Of a stretch of DNA of 46,268 bases, positions 1 to 10,031 are shown piece after piece (position 1 is the first letter of the stretch; the number at the start of each line of letters is the position of its first letter). Source of the stretch: Kurthia massiliensis (GTDB lineage: Bacteria > Bacillota > Bacilli > Bacillales_A > Planococcaceae); the NCBI RefSeq assembly GCF_000285555.1, contig NZ_HE611007.1:1-46268 (forward strand), in the 5' to 3' direction. The notes beneath the pieces are model-generated. The model was given only the letters and a program-made list of their open reading frames with translations. It did not search any database and was not told the DNA's origin. Position numbers and translations under genes: made by a program.

Positions 1-26
1 CTCGTCGTTATATTAACGACTTAATT

Positions 27-55
27 ATTTTATCATAACGTTTTTTTCTTGTCAA
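27..55 (-). promoter_or_regulatory. Consensus sigma-A promoter, leftward (proximal, rrn P2-like)
   Basis: On the minus strand there is TTGACA (50-55), a 17-base spacer and TAAAAT (27-32), preceded by an A/T-rich tract (56-90) like an UP element. It reads out of the left edge. Together with a second consensus promoter upstream, and the usual position of an rRNA operon after lysS in Bacillus, this suggests an rrn promoter. The motif is seen; the target gene is inferred. Confidence 0.75.
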
Positions 56-118
56 GAACTTTTTAAAAGTTTTTTGAAGAATTTTTTCAGTTATGTGTCA
101 CTCTTTAGCGACTTACAT

Positions 119-147
119 ATTATATCAAACACATTTTCGAATGTCAA
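119..147 (-). promoter_or_regulatory. Perfect consensus sigma-A promoter, leftward (distal, rrn P1-like)
   Basis: Minus-strand TTGACA (142-147), a 17-base spacer and TATAAT (119-124) match both consensus hexamers exactly. An A/T-rich tract containing AAAAACTTTTTAAAA lies directly upstream (148-172), and a near copy lies upstream of the proximal promoter. Tandem consensus promoters with UP-like tracts are typical of rRNA operons. A weaker third candidate (TTGTCC, 16 bases, TAATAT) lies at 236-263. Confidence 0.8.
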
Positions 148-352
148 TATATTTTTTAAAAAGTTTTTCGAAGCATTTGACCTTATCAATCATCTGCTTC
201 AACGTTTTAAATCATGTATATCTCGTTTGTGACAAATATTATTTTAGACTAATTAACGGACAAATGCAACACACAAATAAACCGAATATCGCTTCTAAAT
301 GTTCGATAATCACTATTTCACACAAACGTATAGCGTATTGTACGATAAAAAA

Positions 353-384
353 AGAAACTACAACGAAAAATCGTGTAGTTTCTT
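353..384 (-). terminator. Second terminator downstream of lysS
   Basis: A stem of about 13 pairs with one bulge (353-366 with 372-384) is followed on the minus strand by a T-run (346-352). With the hairpin at 391-422 it forms a tandem terminator separating lysS from the leftward promoters. Confidence 0.7.
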
Positions 385-390
385 CATTAA

Positions 391-422
391 AAAAGCACCG
401 AAACGATTGTTTCGGCGCTTTT
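391..422 (-). terminator. lysS terminator
   Basis: A 14-base stem (391-404 with 409-422) around a GATT loop. The one imperfect pair is a G-U wobble only when read on the minus strand, which fits lysS ending at 427. T-runs flank it on both sides. Confidence 0.85.
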
Positions 423-426
423 TATA

Positions 427-1914
<1,488 letters not shown>

Positions 1915-2040
1915 TCACTCCTTAGTAATGTTCAAAAAAACAGTCCATAATGGATTTATTGTACACAAAAAATTGTGCGAATTCACTATTTCTGCTTGAA
2001 TTATTGGAAAGTCTGACTCTTCTATAATAGCAGAAATGCC

Positions 2041-2068
2041 AAAAGTCGCCACTACGGATTGGCGACTT
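2041..2068 (-). terminator. dusB terminator
   Basis: AAGTCGCC (2043-2050) pairs with GGCGACTT (2061-2068) across a 10-base loop, nine bases after the dusB stop codon. The minus-strand T-run after it is short, so termination may be partial. Confidence 0.6.
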
Positions 2069-2076
2069 TCATAAAA

Positions 2077-3099
2077 TTAACCGATTGCGATTGTTTGCTG
2101 CGCTTCTAAAGCATCGGCCTCTTCAATTGCTAACTGCATAATCGCGCGGAACTCATCTGCAGTGTTTGCTGTATTCACAAGCTTACGGATTTTACCGTTA
2201 CCACGAATATTTTTTAAGTACCATGATGCGTGGCCGCGCATTTCAAGTACAGCGACTCGTTCAGGTTTTAAGGCAACTAAACGTTCAAAATGCAATAAGC
2301 ATACTTCCATCTTTTTGCGAATTGATGGCTCGCCGACTAATTTACCTGTTTTTAAATATTCTACCGTACGGTAAATCATCCATGGGTTGCCGAGTGCAGC
2401 ACGTCCAATCATGACACCGTCTGCTCCAGTATGTTCTAAAATACGTTGTGCATCTTCTGGTGTTTCTACATCACCGTTTGCAATAAATGGAATGTTAATG
2501 TTTTCTTTAACATCTTTTAAAATGTCCCAGTTGGCGTGACCGTCATATTGTTGTAGGCGTGTACGACCGTGCATCGCAATGGCTGACGCACCGGCACGTT
2601 CTGCAGCTTGTGCATTTTCAACCGCAAATACGTGATCTTCGTCCCAACCGATACGCATTTTACAAGATACTGGCTTGCTTACTGCATCTGTAACCGCTGA
2701 AACCATTTCATAAATTTTGTTCGGGTCAAGCAGCCATTTTGCACCTGCTTCACATTTAATAATTTTATTAACCGGACAACCCATATTAATGTCGATAATG
2801 TCCGCTGTCGTGTATTGATCGACGTATTTCGCCGCTTCGACGAGCGTTTCTTTATCACCACCGAAAATTTGTAATGACAGTGGATTTTCACGTTCATCAA
2901 TATAAAGCATGCTCATCGTTTTTTTGTTACGTTGTACGATCCCTTTATCTGAAATCATTTCCGCATAAACGAGACCCGCTCCGAATTCTTTTACCGTTAA
3001 ACGGAAAGCCGAGTTACAAACACCTGCCATTGGGGCAAGTACGACACGGTTATCCATTTCAATATCACCAATTTTGAATGGTGTTGTATTTAAAGCCAA
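2077..3099 (-). CDS. dusB: tRNA-dihydrouridine synthase
   Basis: An FMN- and NADPH-dependent reductase that converts uridine to dihydrouridine in the tRNA D-loop. The 340 residues are full length. Visible are the N-terminal LAPMAGVCNSAFR FMN-site motif, the catalytic-cysteine motif INMGCPVNK near residue 105, the MRIGW and MHGRTR segments, and GADGVMIGRAALGNPW in the C-terminal half of the barrel. The start is TTG, chosen because TAAGGAGG ends 7 bases upstream. It follows folK by 82 bases, where Bacillus has the small gene yazB; no equivalent reading frame is visible there. A possible promoter (TTGAGC, 16 bases, TATAAG) lies in that gap. Confidence 0.96.
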   Translation of the reverse strand: MALNTTPFKIGDIEMDNRVVLAPMAGVCNSAFRLTVKEFGAGLVYAEMISDKGIVQRNKKTMSMLYIDERENPLSLQIFGGDKETLVEAAKYVDQYTTADIIDINMGCPVNKIIKCEAGAKWLLDPNKIYEMVSAVTDAVSKPVSCKMRIGWDEDHVFAVENAQAAERAGASAIAMHGRTRLQQYDGHANWDILKDVKENINIPFIANGDVETPEDAQRILEHTGADGVMIGRAALGNPWMIYRTVEYLKTGKLVGEPSIRKKMEVCLLHFERLVALKPERVAVLEMRGHASWYLKNIRGNGKIRKLVNTANTADEFRAIMQLAIEEADALEAQQTIAIG

Positions 3100-3181
3100 G
3101 GTATTTCCTCCTTATAGTACGTTCAATCTATAGCTCAACATTGCTAACCCCTCGTTAACAATCCCTCATTGAATGACACAT

Positions 3182-3673
3182 CTACACTGACCATTGCTTA
3201 TACACACGTACACCGTCTGAACCGACTGCCGCTAAATGTTGGGCGACTGTTTGATTCGTCGAAGGTAATACGACATCTTTTGCAATTTCGGCTAAAGGTA
3301 CGAGTACGAACGCGCGCTCATGCATGCGTGGGTGCGGTACGATTAGCGTCTCTGTTTCAATATTGTCGTGACTATAAAGTAAAATGTCAAGGTCAATCGT
3401 TCTCGGACCCCAACGAACGATGCGCACGCGCTTCAGTTCTTGCTCAATTTGTTGGCATACATCAAGTAGCGGTTGTGGTTGTAACGTCGTGTCAATTTTA
3501 ACGACGATGTTTAAAAATACGTCTTGGTCTTCATAGCCAACAGGGTCGGTATCATATATAGAAGAAACTGCTATCACATTGATCGCTTCATGAGCATCTA
3601 ATAAGGCAACTGCTTGGCGTAACGCTTCTTCTTTGTCGCCCATATTCGAACCGAGTGAAATGAATGCTTCCAT
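3182..3673 (-). CDS. folK: HPPK, folate pterin pyrophosphokinase
   Basis: Transfers pyrophosphate from ATP to 6-hydroxymethyl-7,8-dihydropterin, the step before dihydropteroate synthesis. The 163 residues are typical. It opens with the family pattern AFISLGSNMGDKEEALR and carries the signature RWGPRTIDLDILLY near 95-108, which includes the Mg-binding aspartates, followed by VPHPRMHERAFVLVPLAEI. The start overlaps the folB stop by one base (TAATG), and GAGGTG lies inside the end of folB, so translation is coupled. Last gene of the pab-fol operon. Confidence 0.97.
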   Translation of the reverse strand: MEAFISLGSNMGDKEEALRQAVALLDAHEAINVIAVSSIYDTDPVGYEDQDVFLNIVVKIDTTLQPQPLLDVCQQIEQELKRVRIVRWGPRTIDLDILLYSHDNIETETLIVPHPRMHERAFVLVPLAEIAKDVVLPSTNQTVAQHLAAVGSDGVRVYKQWSV

Positions 3674-4038
3674 TAAAATTCACCTCGTGTAATTTCTACT
3701 GCGACTTCACGATAATGTCCTCGAATCGGTGGATCTGGTTTAATAACTTCAACACGAATACCTTTCACTGCTGTCGGATACGCCGCACGTACGTCACGCG
3801 CAATCGTTTCTGCAACTGCTTCGATTAATTTAAACGGTTTCCCTTCTACGATGTTTTTACAAATATCAAATACTTCCGCATAGCTTACCGTATCAGTTAA
3901 ATCGTCTGTTTCTCCTGCATGTTGTAAGTCAACCGCAATTGCTAACGTTACGCGGAAACGTTGGCCAAGCACGGTTTCTTGTTCTAATACGCCATGGTAG
4001 CCGTAAAACTCCATGTCTTTAATATGAATATAATCCAA
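3673..4038 (-). CDS. folB: Dihydroneopterin aldolase
   Basis: Converts 7,8-dihydroneopterin to 6-hydroxymethyl-dihydropterin and glycolaldehyde. The 121 residues match the small DHNA family. The opening (DYIHIKDMEFYGYHGVLEQE) holds the YGYHGV active-site region. The later KPDPPIRGHYREVAVEI segment holds the family lysine and the GHY turn. The start is TTG, supported by AGGAGG 8 bases upstream and by alignment of the opening residues. It sits 11 bases after folP and overlaps folK by one base. Confidence 0.96.
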   Translation of the reverse strand: MDYIHIKDMEFYGYHGVLEQETVLGQRFRVTLAIAVDLQHAGETDDLTDTVSYAEVFDICKNIVEGKPFKLIEAVAETIARDVRAAYPTAVKGIRVEVIKPDPPIRGHYREVAVEITRGEF

Positions 4039-4049
4039 AGTAAATCCTC

Positions 4050-4880
4050 CTATTTCAATGCGTCCATCATTTTCATCATACGGGCAATCGGCTTCACGTC
4101 ATGAACGCGCACCATATGGCAACCGTTTGATACGCCGTAACAACACGTCGCACCGGTACCTTCCATGCGCTCTTCTTTCGGTAAATCGAGTACTTCGCCA
4201 ATCACACGTTTACGAGAAGTCGCGAGTAATACCGGGTAGCCCATATCTGATAGCTTCGATAGTTCACGCATCATTTGTAAATCTTGTGCGCGCGTTTTCG
4301 CAAAACCGATGCCTGGATCTAGCCAAATATGTGTATGTGGCACACCTGCTTCACGTGCAATTTGAATGCTTTGTTCTAAATCCGCTTTTGCAGATGCCCA
4401 AAAATCATCGCCGTAGTTTTCGTCAAAGCGGTTGTGCATTAAAATGATTGGCACGTTTAAATCTGCCGCAACTTGCGCAATCGCACGGTCTTTTTTTGCA
4501 CCCCAAATATCGTTAATAATATGCACGCCTGCTTCAACAGCGGCTTTTGCGACATCTGCTTTGAACGTATCAACCGATAATAACACGTCTACTTCTGCGC
4601 GAATCGCACGAATGACCGGTAAAATACGATTCATTTCTTCTTCAGCCGTAATCGGTGTATGACCAGGACGCGTTGATTCGCCCCCAATATCAATGATTTT
4701 TGCGCCGTCTGCTACCATTTGTTTCGCATGTTCGACAGCTTTTTCTACCGTATTAAATTGACCTCCATCTGAAAATGAATCTGGTGTCACGTTTAAAATG
4801 CCCATGACGAACGTTTCATTCGCAAAATCGAGTATATGACCATCAATTGTTAATGGTTGTGGATAATGTGATAATTTCAT
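4050..4880 (-). CDS. folP: Dihydropteroate synthase
   Basis: Condenses hydroxymethyl-dihydropterin pyrophosphate with p-aminobenzoate to give dihydropteroate; it is the sulfonamide target. The 276 residues form a TIM barrel. Both signatures are clear: MGILNVTPDSFSDGG at 27-41 and DIGGESTRPG near 63-72. The conserved SVDTFK and LATSRKRVIG loops follow. The ATG lies in an ATGA overlap of 4 bases with the pabC stop, so the two are coupled. It lies directly downstream of the genes that make its p-aminobenzoate substrate. Confidence 0.98.
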   Translation of the reverse strand: MKLSHYPQPLTIDGHILDFANETFVMGILNVTPDSFSDGGQFNTVEKAVEHAKQMVADGAKIIDIGGESTRPGHTPITAEEEMNRILPVIRAIRAEVDVLLSVDTFKADVAKAAVEAGVHIINDIWGAKKDRAIAQVAADLNVPIILMHNRFDENYGDDFWASAKADLEQSIQIAREAGVPHTHIWLDPGIGFAKTRAQDLQMMRELSKLSDMGYPVLLATSRKRVIGEVLDLPKEERMEGTGATCCYGVSNGCHMVRVHDVKPIARMMKMMDALK

Positions 4881-5710
4881 CGTGCAAGCTCCTTTTGAAT
4901 CGATGCGACGTACTGTGCGTGCACCTGTTGATAAATTGGGCCTTCATTGCCTAAAAATGTTGTGTCATCGAGTTGGCGAATCGGAATGATTTCTTGAATC
5001 GACGTCGTGACGAAACATTCGTCCGCTCGTTCGACCGCTTCTTTCGTAAATTCACCTTCTACGACATCGACGAGTGTACAAATATGTTGGCGCGTAATGC
5101 CTGCTAAAATGCCTGTTGATAACGATGGTGTATAAATCGTGCCATCTTTCGCCCAAAAAATGTTCGACGTAATGCCTTCTGCAACGAACCCTTTATCGTT
5201 GACGAAAAACCCTTCGATTTCTTTAAGCGACGGCACTTCAAAACGCGCCACAATATTGTTCGCATAATGATGTGATTTGAAGCGCTCTGCCTGCTCCGGC
5301 GTATTGCGCACCGTTTGTAGCCACGTCGCATTTTTTTCTGTGCCACGTGGTGGTAGTTCAAGCGGTTTGCGGAATACAATGACGTTCGGTTCCGTATATT
5401 GCGTTTTGGCGAGGCCGATTCCTGCTTCTCCAGCAGAAACGTTCAGGCGAAAATAGCCGTCCGTTCCTCCTTCGCGCTCATTTAATTGCATTATAACATC
5501 TCGTAATTCAGCGGACGTATACGGTAAAACGATATGATACGCATCTAGCGCACGTTGCAATCTCGCCATATGCGCGTCCCATAAAAACGTTTTACCATTA
5601 TACGTTCGAAACGTTTCAAATACACCGAGACCGTATAAAAAGCCGTGGTCAAACGGTGAAATTTTCAAATTTTCTGTTTGGACATATTGCCCGTTATAAA
5701 AACACCACAT
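4877..5710 (-). CDS. pabC: Aminodeoxychorismate lyase
   Basis: A PLP enzyme of fold type IV that splits 4-amino-4-deoxychorismate into p-aminobenzoate and pyruvate. The 277 residues start MWCFYNG, with the family motifs DHGFLYGLGVFETFR (22-36) and the probable PLP lysine in FKSHHYANN near residue 145. The phosphate-binding EGITSNIFW segment follows. Its ATG abuts the pabA stop with no gap and has GGAGG 8 bases upstream. A branched-chain aminotransferase is the main alternative, but the operon context makes PabC much likelier. Confidence 0.94.
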   Translation of the reverse strand: MWCFYNGQYVQTENLKISPFDHGFLYGLGVFETFRTYNGKTFLWDAHMARLQRALDAYHIVLPYTSAELRDVIMQLNEREGGTDGYFRLNVSAGEAGIGLAKTQYTEPNVIVFRKPLELPPRGTEKNATWLQTVRNTPEQAERFKSHHYANNIVARFEVPSLKEIEGFFVNDKGFVAEGITSNIFWAKDGTIYTPSLSTGILAGITRQHICTLVDVVEGEFTKEAVERADECFVTTSIQEIIPIRQLDDTTFLGNEGPIYQQVHAQYVASIQKELAR

Positions 5711-6289
5711 TTAACGTACCTCCACGTATTGACTGATAAAGTTGTGCAATAAATCAATGCCACGCTCCGTCATCATCGATTCTGGGTGGAATTGTACGCC
5801 TTCAACCGCAAACTCACGATGACGAATGCCCATAATTTCACCTTCTTCTGTTTCTGCTGTAATTTCCAAACAGTCAGGTAGCGTATCGCGGTCAACGATT
5901 AATGAATGATAGCGCGTCGCCACATATGGGTTTGGCATGTTGTGATGAACACCTGCGTGCTGATGGAACACTTTTGACGTTTTCCCATGCATAAGTCGTT
6001 CGGCGCGTACGACATCTCCACCGAATACTTGCGCGATTGCTTGATGACCGAGACATACGCCAAATATCGGAATGCGGCCAGCAAAATGTTCGATAATTGC
6101 TAAGCTCATGCCCGCTTCATTTGGCGTACATGGTCCTGGTGAAATGACGATCATCGATGGCGCTAGTTGTTCGATTGCTGCTAATGTTAACGCATCATTG
6201 CGCACAACGTGAATGTGTTGACCAAGTTCACCGAAATATTGCACTAAATTGTACGTAAATGAATCATAATTATCAATCATTAAAATCAT
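5711..6289 (-). CDS. pabA: Aminodeoxychorismate synthase, glutamine amidotransferase
   Basis: Supplies ammonia from glutamine to PabB. The 192 residues begin [15 protein letters not shown], a standard class I amidotransferase opening. The nucleophile is the Cys in [15 protein letters not shown] near residue 80, and the histidine/glutamate of the triad lie in GVQFHPES near 170. I use the ATG at 6289 because GGAGG lies 6 bases upstream; a longer reading to 6391 adds residues foreign to the family. The start overlaps the pabB end by 17 bases. In Bacillus the same subunit also serves anthranilate synthase; no trp genes are in this window, so a dual role is possible but unshown. Confidence 0.96.
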   Translation of the reverse strand: MILMIDNYDSFTYNLVQYFGELGQHIHVVRNDALTLAAIEQLAPSMIVISPGPCTPNEAGMSLAIIEHFAGRIPIFGVCLGHQAIAQVFGGDVVRAERLMHGKTSKVFHQHAGVHHNMPNPYVATRYHSLIVDRDTLPDCLEITAETEEGEIMGIRHREFAVEGVQFHPESMMTERGIDLLHNFISQYVEVR

Positions 6290-7685
6290 ATTGTACCTCC
6301 GCCATTTGTTTTGCTTGCCACATCGCTTTCGCTTTATTGAGCGACTCAACGTATTCACGTTTCGGTACGGAATCGATGACGATGCCTGCACCTGCTTGAA
6401 TGTATGCCATTTGGTGTTGAATAAACGCTGTGCGAATGACGATATTCAGCACCGTATCACCGTTAAAGCCGAGCCAACCGATAGAACCAGTATATAACCC
6501 GCGACGCACTGGCTCTAATTCTTCGATAATTTCCATCGTGCGAATTTTCGGCGCACCTGTAATCGTGCCACCTGGGAAAACGGCGCGAATCATATCGGCA
6601 TTCGTTTGGTCTGGACGCATCGTGCCTCGTACGTTCGACACGATATGTTGCACGTGCGAATATTTTTCGATAACCATAAATTCATCGACATGAACGGAAC
6701 CATATACTGATACACGTCCTAAATCGTTGCGTTCTAAATCGACGAGCATTAAATGTTCGGCCCGTTCTTTTTCATTGTCGATCAAATCTTTCGCGAGCGC
6801 TAAATCTGCCGCATCATCTTCACCGCGTGGGCGCGTGCCGGCAATCGGGCGCGTCGATAATGCGTCACCGTACTTTTCAATTAACAATTCCGGCGAACCA
6901 GAAACGACCGCAAATTGTGGCGCGCGCATGAATGCCATATACGGCGAAGGGTTGAACGTACGTAACGCTTCATATACATCAATCGGCTGTGCAGTTAATG
7001 GTTCTTCTTGACGCACAGATAAATTGACTTGGAACACATCGCCCGCTTCAATATAGCGCTGGATTTTTTCGACCGCTTCATTAAATTGTTGTTGCGACAT
7101 CGACTTTAAGCGACGATCATCGTTTGCGACGGCGCGCGCTACAGTTTTTTCGTCAAATTGACGTGTTTGCAATGCTTGTTGTGCAACATCTGACCACGTT
7201 TTTGCCATCGCTTCAATATCGACATTGCTCGTTGATAACTTCATTACTTGTGCCATCTCTGTTTGAACATCATATACTGTCCAACAATCGACCACATAAA
7301 AATAAATGTCCGGTACGTCCACATCTGCTTGAGCGATTGCAGGCAGCGTTTCGATGCGGCGTACATAATCGTATGTAATAAAACCGAGTGCCCCACCGTA
7401 AAAACGGTCGTGCGGCGCATCAATATGATAACTGTTTACGAAAGCTTCTGTTAAAGCAAGCGGTTCTCCTTGGCGTACTTCCTCGTTGCCGTCACGCCAT
7501 TGAATATGAATGCCCTCTGTTGTCGATTGGACGACCGCAAGCGGGTTCCAAGCGGCAATCGATTGCTGACCGAATCGCCCACTCTCTAATAAAATCGGGT
7601 ATACCTCATCGGCTGTTTGTGCACGGAAACTATAAAAAAACGCATCTTTCGTCATCGGGAAAGATGTAGATTGTTCAACGTTCAT
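6273..7685 (-). CDS. pabB: Aminodeoxychorismate synthase, component I
   Basis: Aminates chorismate to 4-amino-4-deoxychorismate, opening the p-aminobenzoate branch. The 470 residues carry the chorismate-binding domain in the second half: [33 protein letters not shown], [26 protein letters not shown] and [18 protein letters not shown] segments. The ATG at 7685 is chosen because AGGAG sits 8 bases upstream; the GTG 9 bases earlier overlaps that site. The motif reads PIAGT, the alanine form common in anthranilate synthases, instead of the PIKGT form of E. coli PabB. Position ahead of pabA-pabC-folP still argues for PabB. Confidence 0.92.
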   Translation of the reverse strand: MNVEQSTSFPMTKDAFFYSFRAQTADEVYPILLESGRFGQQSIAAWNPLAVVQSTTEGIHIQWRDGNEEVRQGEPLALTEAFVNSYHIDAPHDRFYGGALGFITYDYVRRIETLPAIAQADVDVPDIYFYVVDCWTVYDVQTEMAQVMKLSTSNVDIEAMAKTWSDVAQQALQTRQFDEKTVARAVANDDRRLKSMSQQQFNEAVEKIQRYIEAGDVFQVNLSVRQEEPLTAQPIDVYEALRTFNPSPYMAFMRAPQFAVVSGSPELLIEKYGDALSTRPIAGTRPRGEDDAADLALAKDLIDNEKERAEHLMLVDLERNDLGRVSVYGSVHVDEFMVIEKYSHVQHIVSNVRGTMRPDQTNADMIRAVFPGGTITGAPKIRTMEIIEELEPVRRGLYTGSIGWLGFNGDTVLNIVIRTAFIQHQMAYIQAGAGIVIDSVPKREYVESLNKAKAMWQAKQMAEVQYDFND

Positions 7686-7769
7686 GATGTTCACTCCTCG
7701 TCGTAAAATGTGATACCTGTTTTATCATACCGACATTTAACAAAAAAAGCATTTTCCATACGACGACAA

Positions 7770-7802
7770 AAAAAGAGACAAACCGCTAAGCGATTTGCCT
7801 CT
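7770..7802 (-). terminator. cysK terminator
   Basis: A 12-pair stem (7775-7786 with 7790-7801) with a TAA loop, followed on the minus strand by seven T. It separates cysK from the folate operon. Confidence 0.85.
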
Positions 7803-7827
7803 TCTATTTATCCGATCGCGACTATAA

Positions 7828-8766
7828 TTAGTCGTCGAAGTGGTATAAAGGAGTAGATAGGTAACGTTCACCGTTAGAAGCAAGAATTGCCACAACGTTT
7901 TTGCCTTTACCTAATTTTTTAGCTGTTTCAACAGCAGCCCAAATTGCTGCACCTGAAGAAATACCACCTAGGATACCTTCTTCTTTTGCAACTTTACGAG
8001 ATGTTTCGAAAGCATCTTCGTTTTCTACGCCGATTACAGAATCGTAAATGTCTGTATCTAAAGTAGCTGGTACGAAACCTGCACCGATACCTTGGATTTT
8101 GTGAGGGCCTGGTTTACCGCCTTCAAGTACTGGAGAATCTTTTGGTTCAACAGCGATGACTTCAACGCCTTCGAAGTTTTCTTTAAGTGCTTTACCAACA
8201 CCTGAAACAGTACCACCAGTACCAACGCCTGAGATCAATGCGTCAACTTGTAGGTCAGCTTCTTTAAAAGCTTTAACGATTTCTTGACCAGTTGTGTTGT
8301 AGTGCATTACTGCGTTCACTGGGTTTTCGAATTGTTGTGGTAAGAACCAACCGTTTTCTTTAGAAAGTTCTTCTGCTTTAGCGATTGCGCCTTTCATACC
8401 TTCAGCACCTGGAGTTAGGATTAATTCCGCACCGTATGCACGTAGTAAGTTACGACGTTCTAAAGACATTGTATCAGGCATTACGATGACTGCTTTATAA
8501 CCTTTAGCTGCAGCGATCATTGCAAGACCGATACCAGTGTTACCTGATGTAGGTTCGATTAATGTGCTACCTGGTTTTAAGATGCCTTCTTCTTCAGCTT
8601 TTTCAACCATTGCTAATGCTAAACGGTCTTTTACAGAAGAACCTGGGTTCATGTATTCTAGTTTCGCGTATACAGTACCGTCGTTTGGACCTGTAGCGTG
8701 ATTTAATTTTACTAATGGTGTGTTGCCAACTAATTCAGTAACAGAATTTACGATTTTATAAGTCAT
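7828..8766 (-). CDS. cysK: Cysteine synthase (O-acetylserine sulfhydrylase)
   Basis: Makes cysteine from O-acetylserine and sulfide with PLP. The 312 residues contain GNTPLVKLN, the PLP lysine in [12 protein letters not shown] near residue 45, the substrate loop [10 protein letters not shown] near 70, the glycine-rich phosphate cup [11 protein letters not shown] near 177, and SSGAA near the C terminus. I start at the ATG at 8766 ([12 protein letters not shown]), which matches the family length. A GTG 12 bases upstream overlaps the ribosome site. Its own promoter and two operator-like palindromes lie upstream, so it is probably controlled by sulfur supply. Confidence 0.96.
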   Translation of the reverse strand: MTYKIVNSVTELVGNTPLVKLNHATGPNDGTVYAKLEYMNPGSSVKDRLALAMVEKAEEEGILKPGSTLIEPTSGNTGIGLAMIAAAKGYKAVIVMPDTMSLERRNLLRAYGAELILTPGAEGMKGAIAKAEELSKENGWFLPQQFENPVNAVMHYNTTGQEIVKAFKEADLQVDALISGVGTGGTVSGVGKALKENFEGVEVIAVEPKDSPVLEGGKPGPHKIQGIGAGFVPATLDTDIYDSVIGVENEDAFETSRKVAKEEGILGGISSGAAIWAAVETAKKLGKGKNVVAILASNGERYLSTPLYHFDD

Positions 8767-8782
8767 GTTCTCTCCCACTCCT

Positions 8783-8796
8783 AATTCCTAGTAATT
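8783..8796. promoter_or_regulatory. Operator-like palindrome in cysK leader (CymR-type candidate)
   Basis: AATTCCTAGTAATT is a near-palindrome centred on CTAG, within the predicted cysK transcript about 25 bases below the -10 box. A related site, TTAATCCTAGCAATTAA, lies upstream of the promoter. CymR, an Rrf2-family repressor of cysteine genes in Bacillus and Staphylococcus, binds A/T-rich sites containing GGAATT. The match is inferred from memory of that motif. Confidence 0.4.
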
Positions 8797-8818
8797 TTAT
8801 ATGTTTTAACTAATTATT

Positions 8819-8847
8819 ATTCTACTCCCGAGCATTTGTAATGTCAA
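8819..8847 (-). promoter_or_regulatory. cysK promoter
   Basis: Minus-strand TTGACA (8842-8847), a 17-base spacer and TAGAAT (8819-8824). The start of transcription would fall near 8812, giving a leader of about 45 bases. Confidence 0.75.
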
Positions 8848-8910
8848 CGAAAAAACATATAAATATTTTTAGAAAATTTAGTGTTTTTAAAATTTCGTAT
8901 TTTTACATGT

Positions 8911-8927
8911 TTAATCCTAGCAATTAA
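8911..8927. promoter_or_regulatory. Second CTAG-centred palindrome upstream of cysK
   Basis: TTAATCCTAGCAATTAA lies about 65 bases upstream of the cysK -35 box and shares the AAT-N-CTAG-N-AATT core with the site at 8783-8796. The paired arrangement suggests one regulator binding on both sides of the promoter. Confidence 0.35.
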
Positions 8928-8953
8928 GCAATCGGTTCAACATTAGATTGCTT

Positions 8954-8993
8954 AAAAAAAACAGGTTGAGGGATGCCTCAGCCTGTTTTTCAT
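8954..8993 (-). terminator. hslO terminator
   Basis: A 12-base stem AACAGGTTGAGG / CCTCAGCCTGTT with T-runs on both sides, 6 bases after the hslO stop. One pair is a mismatch on the minus strand and a wobble on the plus strand, so it may work in both directions. Confidence 0.7.
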
Positions 8994-8998
8994 GTAAA

Positions 8999-9895
8999 TT
9001 AGCGATTTGCTTTTTGCTCGCGGATTTCGTCAATCATGCCTGCAAGTTCAGCTTCTGAGTATTGGTATTTTTCCATACAGAAGTGACATTGTGCTTCAGC
9101 ACCGTGATCTTCGTCGATCATCGCTTGAAGTTCTGCTTCACCAACACCGATTAATGCGTTAGAGAAACGTTCTTTTGAACAGTTACAAGCGAATGTAATT
9201 GGTAATGTATCTAAAAACTCAACGTTTTCTTTACCAAGTACTACTTCTAACAGTTCTTCTGGTGTGTAACCTTTTTCGATCATTTTAGAGACTGGTTCGA
9301 TGTTTGATAATGCTTCTTCGATTTTCGTAATCGTTTCATCGTCAACACCTGGCATTACTTGAACGATAAAGCCCCCTGCTGCAAGAATTGAATTATCAGG
9401 GTTTACGAGTACACCTAAACCGACTGCTGATGGTGTTTGTTCTGATTTTGTGAAGTAGTATGCGAAGTCTTCGCCTAGTTCACCTGAAATCAGTTCAACT
9501 TGACCTGTGAAGTAATCACGTAATCCTGTATCTTTTACGACTGATAATGAACCTGTTGTACCGACAGCACGACGAACGTCTAATTTACCTTGTGCATTTA
9601 AGTCGAAGTGTACGTGTGGGTTGACCGCATAACCACGTACTTCACCTTTTGCGTTTGCATCAACGATAATACCTTTAATGTCGCCATCGCCTTGTACTTT
9701 AATTGTTAAAAGGTCATCACCTTTTTGCATTGCGCCCATCATTGCGCCTGCAGTCATTGTGCGGCCTAGTGCAGCTGAAGCTGTTGGCCATGTATCGTGA
9801 CGTCGTTGAGCTTCACCTACTGTGTCTGTTGTACGTACGGCGAATGCACGAACGCTGCCACCAAAGCCTAAAGCTCGAACTAAATAATCTGACAT
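8999..9895 (-). CDS. hslO: Hsp33 redox-regulated chaperone
   Basis: A cytoplasmic holdase activated when oxidation releases zinc from four cysteines. The 298 residues include the N-terminal substrate-binding domain ([28 protein letters not shown]) and the C-terminal zinc switch: CNC near residue 236 and CHFC near 268, the family C-X-C...C-X-X-C layout. The ATG at 9895 is preceded by AGAGGA; an upstream TTG is less well placed. In Bacillus hslO lies between coaX and yacD; neither is present here. Confidence 0.97.
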   Translation of the reverse strand: MSDYLVRALGFGGSVRAFAVRTTDTVGEAQRRHDTWPTASAALGRTMTAGAMMGAMQKGDDLLTIKVQGDGDIKGIIVDANAKGEVRGYAVNPHVHFDLNAQGKLDVRRAVGTTGSLSVVKDTGLRDYFTGQVELISGELGEDFAYYFTKSEQTPSAVGLGVLVNPDNSILAAGGFIVQVMPGVDDETITKIEEALSNIEPVSKMIEKGYTPEELLEVVLGKENVEFLDTLPITFACNCSKERFSNALIGVGEAELQAMIDEDHGAEAQCHFCMEKYQYSEAELAGMIDEIREQKANR

Positions 9896-9939
9896 CAAAA
9901 TTCCTCTTTTCTATAAATAATTGCGTAAGTTCTGAAAGA

Positions 9940-9967
9940 ATCATATCATAATTTGTTTCGGTTACAA
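9940..9967 (-). promoter_or_regulatory. hslO promoter
   Basis: Minus-strand TTGTAA (9962-9967), a 16-base spacer and TATGAT (9940-9945), about 45 bases ahead of the hslO start. Confidence 0.6.
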
Positions 9968-9991
9968 AAGAATGTGTTTTGTTCAACAAGA

Positions 9992-10021
9992 AAGCGGCTA
10001 AAGTCTATGCTTTAGCCGCTT
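9992..10021 (-). terminator. ftsH terminator (probably bidirectional)
   Basis: AAGCGGCTAAAG (9992-10003) pairs fully with CTTTAGCCGCTT (10010-10021). The T-run is better on the plus strand than on the minus strand, but the only gene ending nearby is ftsH on the minus strand. Confidence 0.75.
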
Positions 10022-10031
10022 TTTGTATTAA

